NCBI GenBank assembly: GCA_964546995.1
Contig: CAZJKO010000020.1
Location: forward strand, 1-17,545
Direction: 5' to 3'
Length of the DNA stretch: 17,545 nt
From: CAZJKO01 sp964546995
GTDB lineage: Bacteria; Bacillota_I; Bacilli_A; RF39; UBA660
Position numbers and translations under genes: made by a program. The notes under the pieces were generated by a model. The model saw only the letters and a list, made by a program, of their open reading frames with translations, was not told the DNA's origin and made no database searches. How positions within the stretch are numbered: position 1 is the stretch's first letter; each line of letters begins with the position of its first letter. This document shows, piece after piece, positions 11,812 to 17,545 of the stretch.

Positions 11812-12421
11812 TGTCGTCTCGTTCTTTTTTGGAATATGGACAGCCACAGTAATCTTGACGATAGAGGTTAAACTCTTTCGATAACAGAATGGACCGAAGA
11901 TAGCCTTGCTTTTTTTTAAAGTCTGCTGGCAAATAGGTTACTTTACTGTTTTCGGTCAATCTCATTCCGATTTCATTGATCCAGTCGGCCTTTTTATAAG
12001 GACTAATTGAAAGGGTTGTCGTTACATAATCAAAAGCATGTTCTAAGGCGACATCCACTGTTTTTTTTAGGCGCATTTCATAGCAAAGATAACAACGCTT
12101 TCCGCCTTCTTTTTCTTGTTCTAACCCTTTTGTGGTCGAGAAGAAAAGGGTCGGATCGTAGTCGCCATCTAAATAGGCGACTTTTTCTTGGTAGTTTGCA
12201 CGATTTAGAAAACGCTTTAATTCTTCTTTACGTTTTTCGTACTCTTCCCTATTTACGATATTAGGATTATAAAAGAAAACTGTGACGTTAAAATGTGGGA
12301 CTAATTGTTCTAGGACAGCACTGCTACAAGGTGCACAACAGCAATGTAGTAACAGGGTCGGTTTTATTTTTTTTCGTTCATTTTCTTCTATGATTTCTTC
12401 CATTTGTTTTCTTGCGTTCAT
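11780..12421 (-). CDS. queH: Epoxyqueuosine reductase QueH
   Basis: Carries out the last step of queuosine synthesis, reducing epoxyqueuosine to queuosine at wobble position 34 of GUN-anticodon tRNAs. It is a non-homologous, cobalamin-independent alternative to QueG. 213 residues with the diagnostic cysteines: LLLHCCCAPCSS at 23-34, KRCYLCYEMRL near 108-118 and DYCGCPYSKKE near 190-200, which bind a [4Fe-4S] cluster and an additional iron. FFYNPNI, GDYDPTLFF and TTTLSISPYKK also fit the family (old DUF208). The start is ATG at 12421 with GAGAGGG upstream. A TTCAAA-17-TAAAAT promoter lies upstream. No other queuosine gene is in the window. Confidence 0.93.
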   Translation of the reverse strand: MNARKQMEEIIEENERKKIKPTLLLHCCCAPCSSAVLEQLVPHFNVTVFFYNPNIVNREEYEKRKEELKRFLNRANYQEKVAYLDGDYDPTLFFSTTKGLEQEKEGGKRCYLCYEMRLKKTVDVALEHAFDYVTTTLSISPYKKADWINEIGMRLTENSKVTYLPADFKKKQGYLRSILLSKEFNLYRQDYCGCPYSKKERDDIKRLRSQKEE

Positions 12422-12445
12422 CGTTATCCCTCTCTTGCTTTCCTT

Positions 12446-12474
12446 ATTTTAACATAAATGATATTATTTTTGAA
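12446..12474 (-). promoter_or_regulatory. Promoter of queH
   Basis: On the minus strand TTCAAA (12474-12469), 17-nt spacer, TAAAAT (12451-12446), with TG one base before the -10. The divergent ZIP transporter gene starts only 23 nt beyond it. Confidence 0.45.
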
Positions 12475-12496
12475 TACATTTTGTTAGGTGATAGGA

Positions 12497-13279
12497 ATGA
12501 ACAATACCAAACTTGCTTTTCTTCTTACGATGTTTGCGGGATTATCGACGATGATTGGTACTGTGTTTATTTTTAAGAAAGTAAAGAACGAACCACAAAT
12601 CATTACGGCTTCCCTTTCGTTTGCCGCAGGAGTGATGATTACGGTTTCGATTACGGATTTAATGCCGGAATCGTTTTCGTTGTTACAAAAGTTCTTCTAC
12701 CCTATTCCGTCGTTCTTGGTTTTTGGCATTTGTTTTGCACTTGGCGTTCTTCTATCGATGGGAATCGATCACTTTTTACCTGATGGATCTAGTTATTCCT
12801 ATTCTTCTTTCGATCCTTCTCGGAAAAAGAAGTCGTTATATCGTATTGGGCTCATTTCCTGTCTTGCCATTATTCTCCACAATGTTCCTGAAGGAATTGC
12901 TACATTTATGGCAACTAGTAACGATACGAAGCTAGGAATCATGCTTGCGACATCGATTGCTCTACACAATATTCCCGAAGGAATCAGCATTTCAGTTCCT
13001 TTATACTATGCAACGAAAAAACGAGGGAAGGCTCTTCTTTATACTTTTATTTCTGGTATTTCTGAACCATTTGGAGCACTTCTCGCTTTTCTTTTTTTAA
13101 AAAATTTCATGAACGATATGGCCATGGGTTGTCTTTTAGCGATGATCGCAGGAATCATGATGCACATTTCATTTTATGAACTACTCCCTACTTCGTTTTC
13201 TTATCGTGAAAAAAAGATAACGATCGGTTATCTTCTTATTGGCATTTTATTTATGTTTCTTTCCCACATACTCTTCTAA
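12497..13279 (+). CDS. ZIP-family divalent metal transporter
   Basis: 260 residues with about eight hydrophobic segments, in the ZupT-like branch of the ZIP family, which imports Zn2+ and often Fe2+ or Mn2+ across the membrane. The metal-site signatures are the paired blocks LHNVPEGIA (transmembrane helix 4) and LHNIPEGIS (helix 5), and AGVMITVSITDLMPES in helix 2. The loop between helices 3 and 4 is short and Ser/Tyr/Lys-rich (SSYSYSSFDPSRKKK), without the usual His-rich stretch. The ATG at 12497 with AGGTGAT 5 nt upstream is chosen over a GTG at 12488 that lies in that ribosome binding site. It ends convergently inside mutY, with a 33-nt overlap. Exact metal preference cannot be read. Confidence 0.92.
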   Translation: MNNTKLAFLLTMFAGLSTMIGTVFIFKKVKNEPQIITASLSFAAGVMITVSITDLMPESFSLLQKFFYPIPSFLVFGICFALGVLLSMGIDHFLPDGSSYSYSSFDPSRKKKSLYRIGLISCLAIILHNVPEGIATFMATSNDTKLGIMLATSIALHNIPEGISISVPLYYATKKRGKALLYTFISGISEPFGALLAFLFLKNFMNDMAMGCLLAMIAGIMMHISFYELLPTSFSYREKKITIGYLLIGILFMFLSHILF

Positions 13280-14302
13280 CGCTTCTTTATATGTCTTTAA
13301 TGCGGTTGGAAGAGAATACGTACGATCGAGTTCGTCTATGGTGACATAGAGTCCTTCTTGCTCCTTTTGTAATTCGACGATGTATCCTTTTAACTTCCAA
13401 GTTAGATGAGAAAAGACATGATCTACATTGGGAAGAGGTATTATTTTTCGAAAGACGAGATGGTGGTCATTCAAGTATTTTTTTACTTCTTTTAAAGAGA
13501 GATGTCCTAAGATACTAGGAAATTCGTAGAGTGATGACAACAATCCTTTTTCGTCTCTTTTTTTTAAGAGGACTTTCTTTTGATAGAGAAATACGAGAAC
13601 TGTTCGTTCTTCTTGTTTCTTTTCTTTTTTTGGCTTTTTGATGGGTATTTCTAACATCGTTTTCGTATCATAAGCACGACAATATGTGCGAATGGGACAG
13701 CTTTCACACTTCGGCATGCCGTGAGGAAGACAGATTGTGGCTCCTAAATCCATGAGAGCTTGATTGACGTCACCTGGTCGATCGATCACTAATTTTTTTG
13801 TTTCTTTGCTAATTTCTTTTTTTACGTTTTGATTGGTGATATCGACTTTTTTTCCATTGATACGCGCAATGACTCGCAATACATTACCATCTACGGCAGG
13901 ATAGTTTTGGTGATAGGCAATCGATAGAATCGCTCCTGCTGTATACGAACCAATGCCCGGCAAAGTGATGAGGTCTTCGTTATTATCGGGAACTTTACCA
14001 TGATATTTTTGAACGATGATTTTAGCAGCTTTCTGTAAGTTTTTTGCCCGATTATAGTATCCTAATCCTTCCCAAAGTTTCAATAGTTTGTCTTCTTTGA
14101 TTTTTGCTAATGTTTCGATGTTCGGGACTTCTTTTATGAAACGATCAAAATAGTCTACTACTGCTTCGACTCTCGTCTGTTGTAACATAATTTCACTAAG
14201 CCACACGTAGTAAGGTGTAGGATGTTCCCGCCAAAATAAGCTTCGTTTATGTTGATCGTACCAAGCTAATAGATTTGTTCTTAATTCTGTTGGTTGATTC
14301 AT
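13247..14302 (-). CDS. mutY: A/G-specific adenine DNA glycosylase
   Basis: Removes adenine mispaired with 8-oxoguanine, preventing G:C to T:A changes. 351 residues. The HhH-GPD domain includes SEIMLQQTRVEAVVDYF at about 35-51 with the catalytic Glu, the hairpin LPGIGSYTAGAI, and VDGNVLRVIARI with the catalytic Asp. The iron-sulfur loop is CLPHGMPKCESCPIRTYC. The first two cysteines are 7 residues apart instead of the usual 6. The C-terminal Nudix-like domain that recognises 8-oxoG is present; VFSHLTW is its conserved block. The ATG overlaps the previous gene's TGA (ATGA), so the two glycosylases are coupled. It is the last gene of a five-gene operon. Confidence 0.95.
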   Translation of the reverse strand: MNQPTELRTNLLAWYDQHKRSLFWREHPTPYYVWLSEIMLQQTRVEAVVDYFDRFIKEVPNIETLAKIKEDKLLKLWEGLGYYNRAKNLQKAAKIIVQKYHGKVPDNNEDLITLPGIGSYTAGAILSIAYHQNYPAVDGNVLRVIARINGKKVDITNQNVKKEISKETKKLVIDRPGDVNQALMDLGATICLPHGMPKCESCPIRTYCRAYDTKTMLEIPIKKPKKEKKQEERTVLVFLYQKKVLLKKRDEKGLLSSLYEFPSILGHLSLKEVKKYLNDHHLVFRKIIPLPNVDHVFSHLTWKLKGYIVELQKEQEGLYVTIDELDRTYSLPTALKTYKEALEEYVGKKHK

Positions 14303-14790
14303 TTGGATCCTTCCTTTATTTTACGATATGCTTCGATTAAATCCGATAGATGATATGCTCCATTTGCAGCACTTGTCGAAGGAAGAGGATAAGCTTCTTT
14401 CTTCGTTTTGGGGAATAGATACTTTTGATATAATTCGTAAGCTTTTTTTCCCGTCGTATAAATTCGTTCGATGTTCGTATTTTGAAGAAGATCTGTCAAG
14501 TCGTTCACTTGGATATTTTTAATGCTTTGGTCACTCGATCCTTCGATGGTGCAACTTTCTAATACGTCCCATAAGGCAATGTGATGTTTCGTTAATAATG
14601 CTTTTTTTTGATCGATCGTTATGGGACACGTTTCCTCTAGTACTTTCGAGAGTACTTTCCAAAAACGATTGCTCGGATGAGCATAGTAAAATCCTTCTTC
14701 GCGCGACTTTACGGAAGGAATACTTCCCAATATTAACACGGTTGACGTCTCGGTAAAGAAGGGAGGAAATTCGTGATATACTTTTTTCAT
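14299..14790 (-). CDS. DNA-deoxyinosine glycosylase (UDG superfamily, family 6)
   Basis: A base-excision repair enzyme expected to remove hypoxanthine, the product of adenine deamination, from DNA. 163 residues, the normal family size. LILGSIPSVKSREEGFYYAH at about 20-39 is the family's first active-site block, followed by PSNRFWKVL. The second block is LPSTSAANGAYHL near the C-terminus. The ATG at 14790 has GAAGGAAGGA upstream and overlaps the preceding gene's TGA. The longer frame upstream lies in that gene and is not used. It sits directly before mutY. Confidence 0.9.
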   Translation of the reverse strand: MKKVYHEFPPFFTETSTVLILGSIPSVKSREEGFYYAHPSNRFWKVLSKVLEETCPITIDQKKALLTKHHIALWDVLESCTIEGSSDQSIKNIQVNDLTDLLQNTNIERIYTTGKKAYELYQKYLFPKTKKEAYPLPSTSAANGAYHLSDLIEAYRKIKEGSK

Positions 14791-15650
14791 TTTGTCCTTC
14801 CTTCTAATTGAAAACGATAGTGTCCCGTTACTTTTTTGGTTTTTGCCCACCACTCTAGCGTATTTTCTTCAAAATGCCTTTGTCCTGCATTGTGGATGAG
14901 ATAGGGAATTCCTTTTTTGTTTCGTTTGTCCGAGATGATACCAATATGCGAAAAGTCTTTCCCAAAAACGACGATATCGCCTGGCATCCATTCCGTTATT
15001 TTTTTTATATCGTTTGAGAGAACAAGGGTGTTTTTTTCAAAGAAGACGGTTAAGTTTTTTACTCGTCGAAAATCGATGTTTGCATCTTTTTTCCCATTTA
15101 CTCTAGGATAATCTTCTATGTGATGTTCTATATCTTGGTCGACTAACTCTTTTAAATCGTATCCGGCATTTTGCAATGCTCTTGCAACAAGGTCGGTACA
15201 CACTCCTTCGGTTAATGGTGGATATCCTCCTTCGTAATAAGCACTTTTATACTTAGGATGCCGTTTGACTTCTTCTTTGGCTCCTAACAAGATATCTGTA
15301 TAGTCATCGATTCCATTTTGATTATAGTCGATCTTGCTCGTTACCACTTCAATTCCAAAGTCGCTTGCTTGATAGGAAGATCCATAATAAACACAATAGC
15401 TGTACCACATGCCAATTGCTACCCATAGAGTGATCATGAGAGGAATCCCTATTGTGAATTTTTTCTTTTTGGTTTTATGATGAAAGAGAATCATACCGAA
15501 AGCCATGCCAAAACATCCCCCTATTAGCGAAAGAAAGATGAGAAGTTGTTCGCTCATTCTAAATCTTTCTTTTTGGGCAAACCATTTGTCTAATCCACAT
15601 ATGAAAAAAGAGAGAAGATTGATCGTTATACCATAATACACTAACTCCAT
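14787..15650 (-). CDS. DUF1294-DUF1287 membrane fusion protein
   Basis: 287 residues with two families joined. Residues 1-95 are DUF1294: membrane segments around LDKWFAQKERFRMSE, then LSLIGGCFGMAFGM and the H-K-T-x-K block (FHHKTKKKKF). A third span around WVAIGMWYSYCVYYG places the rest outside the cell. Next comes DYNQNGIDDYTD near 107-118, an EF-hand/thrombospondin-like calcium loop. The remainder is DUF1287, a papain/NlpC-like fold: GVCTDLVARAL with the presumed catalytic Cys, NIDFRRVKNL, MPGDIVVF, SHIGIISD with the presumed His, and IHNAGQ. A wall-associated peptidase or amidase activity is inferred. The second ATG (15650), 6 nt after AAGGG, is preferred over the one touching it. Its TGA overlaps the next start. 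Confidence 0.85.
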   Translation of the reverse strand: MELVYYGITINLLSFFICGLDKWFAQKERFRMSEQLLIFLSLIGGCFGMAFGMILFHHKTKKKKFTIGIPLMITLWVAIGMWYSYCVYYGSSYQASDFGIEVVTSKIDYNQNGIDDYTDILLGAKEEVKRHPKYKSAYYEGGYPPLTEGVCTDLVARALQNAGYDLKELVDQDIEHHIEDYPRVNGKKDANIDFRRVKNLTVFFEKNTLVLSNDIKKITEWMPGDIVVFGKDFSHIGIISDKRNKKGIPYLIHNAGQRHFEENTLEWWAKTKKVTGHYRFQLEGRTK

Positions 15651-15659
15651 CTTCATCCC

Positions 15660-16211
15660 TTATTTGTCTTTCATTTTTCGTTCAATACTCACATGATATT
15701 GATCTTTATTGTTCCAGTGTGCGACCAAGAGTCCTTTGTCCACATACCCTTGTCCTTCATCGACTGCACCATTTTCAATTTTTTTGGATTCTTTGATGAT
15801 TTTCTCTATTTCTTCGTCCGTCAAATCTTCAACATTTGCTTTTATTAAGTGATGTAAATACGTTTCAGCCATTTCTTTATATTCACTATCTTGATCGTAG
15901 AAAAGTCCTACTTCTTTAACGATATCTTGATCGCGATTTCCTGTATATGTTACAGGGATTAGATATAGCGAAATATCTTCAAAAAGTCCATACCAATAGG
16001 CATCATCTGCTTCTTGAAAATAATCTTCACTTGCTGGATATTCCATATTATTATCGACTACTTCTTTGTTGAATTTCGCTACGAGCATCGATACTGTTTC
16101 TTTTTCGACGGTTTCCTCTTTGGGTTCATCTTGTTCTTTTGGCTGGTTCGTACATCCAACACTTCCTACTAATACCATAAAACTCAATACTACAAATAAC
16201 CATTTTTTCAT
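15660..16211 (-). CDS. Lipoprotein of unknown function
   Basis: 183 residues with a lipoprotein signal peptide: MKKW, a hydrophobic core, and VGSVGC with the lipidated Cys at 20. A charged, flexible linker (QPKEQDEPKEETVEKE) follows, as is common for surface lipoproteins tethered to the outer face of the membrane. The mature part is acidic, with YWYGLFEDISLYLIPVTYTG and DLTDEEIEKIIKESKK; I recognise no family. The ATG at 16211 with AGGAGTGAT upstream is chosen over a GTG 9 nt earlier inside that site. It is 9 nt before the DUF1294-DUF1287 fusion gene, and both products act at the envelope, so a shared function is likely (inference). Confidence 0.85.
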   Translation of the reverse strand: MKKWLFVVLSFMVLVGSVGCTNQPKEQDEPKEETVEKETVSMLVAKFNKEVVDNNMEYPASEDYFQEADDAYWYGLFEDISLYLIPVTYTGNRDQDIVKEVGLFYDQDSEYKEMAETYLHHLIKANVEDLTDEEIEKIIKESKKIENGAVDEGQGYVDKGLLVAHWNNKDQYHVSIERKMKDK

Positions 16212-16232
16212 TGATATCACTCCTATTTCTTT

Positions 16233-16670
16233 TTATAATTTAATGTTATTGGTGATTAAATCCTTCATGTCTTCTAAGATTGGTTCTTGATCATTTAATA
16301 GTTTATCGATACAGATATATAAAATGCGTAATCTTCGTTTATCAATTCCTGTCATATCAACAAAGTTTAAAGAAACAGGAAATCCTGAATCTAAGATTAA
16401 GTTTAGTTCTGCTGTCGTTTCATCAAAGGTAATCGATGCAACAGAGATCGATTGATATGGGAAGGTATAAATCTGTTTCGTTTTACCTTCATTATCGAAG
16501 AGAACAATTTTTTTATCTGTGAACACACCGTAGTCTCTTTCGGTTTTATAAATCGTTAAAATCTGTTCTTTTTTGATGTACTGTCTTACATATGCTGGCA
16601 AGTCTTCTTTATCTACTGTTTTACAAAAACGAAATCTTTTGTTTGTTGTTTTTAAATTTGAATATTTCAT
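16233..16670 (-). CDS. Bacterial PH-domain-like protein
   Basis: 145 residues, no signal peptide or membrane span. IKKEQILTIYKTERDYGVFTDKKIVLFDNEG followed by IYTFPYQSISVASI has the strand pattern and 'F-T-D-K-R-I-I ... I-P-Y-x-x-I' wording of bacterial PH domains (bPH, YokE/YvbH-like). The C-terminal helix DKRRLRILYICIDKLL is typical of the fold. These domains usually act in protein-protein contacts or stress responses. The ATG has GAGGTGG upstream and a good promoter at 16693-16721. It is the first gene of the operon running to mutY, 21 nt before the lipoprotein gene. Family assignment is moderate. Confidence 0.7.
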   Translation of the reverse strand: MKYSNLKTTNKRFRFCKTVDKEDLPAYVRQYIKKEQILTIYKTERDYGVFTDKKIVLFDNEGKTKQIYTFPYQSISVASITFDETTAELNLILDSGFPVSLNFVDMTGIDKRRLRILYICIDKLLNDQEPILEDMKDLITNNIKL

Positions 16671-16692
16671 ACTTCCACCTCATCCTGTTTGT

Positions 16693-16721
16693 ATTATATA
16701 AAACTTTTTCTCTTTTTACAA
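16693..16721 (-). promoter_or_regulatory. Promoter of the PH-domain to mutY operon
   Basis: On the minus strand TTGTAA (16721-16716), 17-nt spacer, TATAAT (16698-16693). No other clear promoter is seen before mutY. Confidence 0.7.
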
Positions 16722-16903
16722 GTCTTTGTTTTCGTTAAAACTTGTTTCTTTCTTTTTTATAAGAGATTGCCTTCTATTTAATACGCATACACATTCCACA
16801 TAAATAGAATGTACATTATGACTAGTTAAGCTTTATATGTTTGGGTATAACTGACGATGTCATAATATACAAATAAGATATGTTCAATGTTTGTTATGTA
16901 TAA

Positions 16904-17545
16904 TTAACCCTTGTTTATTTTTCCAGCAATCTTATTAATTTTATTAATCGAATTTAAATATTCTTTTTCAATTGGACTAAGTTCCTTTATCTGATATTTT
17001 TCATATTCTAATTTTGCCTTTTCTACTGCTTTCTTATGACTAATACTACCGGCATTATTTAAAACATTTGCATCTAGTGAATTAAGTATTTTATCTAGTT
17101 GATTAATATAATCTAACATTTTCATTGGTCTATGTTTCATAGCTTGGAATTCGGCAAAATCAAAATATCCTGAAACTAAATTATTTAACATCAAAAGTTC
17201 ATCTTCGGTTAGGTAATTTTTTGCAATTTCTATATCATTAATGCTCGGTAATTCTCCTTTAAAATTTGTAAGTCCCATAAATGGTTTATTTGAGTCAGCT
17301 CGATTATAAATTACTTCTGCAACCGTATTACCATGAGTTGCAAAATGAAACTTATTTTGAACTATTTTAAAAAACTTTATAGTTTCTTCTGCTTTAGGAT
17401 TATAATCAATAGCTGTCGCATACAAATCTAAAACTTGCCTATATAATACTTTTTCTGAAGACCTTATATCCTTGATACGATTTAAAAGCTCATAAAAATA
17501 TTTACCACCGCCAAGATTTTTAAGGCGCTCATCATCCATAGTGTA
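16904..17545 (-). CDS. RhuM-family protein, C-terminal part (cut by window edge)
   Basis: The frame is open to the window edge: Tyr-Thr codons precede the first visible Met, as in the family's G-Y-x-L-D-D-E-R-L-K run, so that Met is internal and the real start lies beyond the window. The 213 visible codons match the conserved C-terminal part of virulence RhuM proteins: DDERLKNLGGGKYF, IRDIRSSEKV, DLYATAIDYNPKAEETIKFF, QNKFHFATHGNTVAEVI, RADSNKPFMGLTNF, ISHKKAVEKAKLEYEKY. Full-length members are about 330 residues. The molecular function is unknown. Members are common in Salmonella pathogenicity islands and, across phyla, in mobile or defence-rich islands. The sequence is more AT-rich, with different codon use, than the genes to its left. 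No terminator is evident. Confidence 0.9.
   Translation of the reverse strand, partial: YTMDDERLKNLGGGKYFYELLNRIKDIRSSEKVLYRQVLDLYATAIDYNPKAEETIKFFKIVQNKFHFATHGNTVAEVIYNRADSNKPFMGLTNFKGELPSINDIEIAKNYLTEDELLMLNNLVSGYFDFAEFQAMKHRPMKMLDYINQLDKILNSLDANVLNNAGSISHKKAVEKAKLEYEKYQIKELSPIEKEYLNSINKINKIAGKINKG

Noticed and set aside
12449..12477. Plus-strand promoter for the ZIP gene (TTAACA with GAATAC)
   Set aside because: The -10 match is poor, and I cannot separate it from background.
16722..16903. Search for an attachment site, small ORF or terminator between the PH-domain gene and RhuM
   Set aside because: Only weak repeats (ACATTC/GAATGT, ACAAGT/ACTTGT) were found, too short to support a feature in DNA this AT-rich.

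Overview
The window comes from an AT-rich, low-GC Gram-positive genome (Bacillota, near the Mollicutes/Erysipelotrichia/RF39-type gut lineages by gene style; inferred, no phylogeny was run). Shine-Dalgarno sites are strong (AGGAGG, AAGGAGGTGAT) and promoters are SigA-like, very often with a 17-nt spacer. TGA is used as a stop in several ATGA start/stop overlaps, so the standard bacterial code applies and not the Mycoplasma code. Almost all genes lie on the minus strand.

Left part (1-3450): the start of a DUF362 protein, a decayed TatD nuclease remnant, a compact small-peptide locus on the plus strand with an opposing antisense transcript unit (about 800-1135), then tRNA-Glu(CUC), glutamyl-tRNA synthetase, tRNA-Gln(CUG) and elongator tRNA-Met. 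The small-peptide locus is the most interesting item. A 25-residue single-span peptide has its own extended -10 promoter, a LexA-like box between -35 and -10, a 5' hairpin that covers part of its ribosome binding site, and a 3' region shared with a convergent antisense RNA that has a near-consensus promoter and its own terminator. This is the architecture of a type I toxin-antitoxin module, possibly SOS-inducible in the manner of TisB/IstR.

Middle (3450-9370): an unrecognised membrane protein whose ribosome binding site is locked in an intergenic hairpin, a short-chain dehydrogenase, an OmpR-type two-component system preceded by a basic 28-residue small ORF, and murC (peptidoglycan precursor ligase). 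murC is divergent from an uncharacterised 135-residue protein, and the two promoters physically interlock.

Right part (9360-16720): a degenerate HD-domain protein and a zinc-ribbon protein; a PflX-like radical SAM protein convergent with queH (queuosine synthesis); a ZIP metal transporter convergent with a five-gene operon. Transcribed right to left, that operon encodes a PH-domain protein, a lipoprotein, a DUF1294-DUF1287 membrane fusion, a DNA-deoxyinosine glycosylase and MutY. It joins envelope genes to two base-excision repair glycosylases through ATGA overlaps.

Right edge (16904-17545): the C-terminal two thirds of a RhuM-family protein, noticeably more AT-rich than its neighbours and probably part of an accessory island continuing beyond the window.
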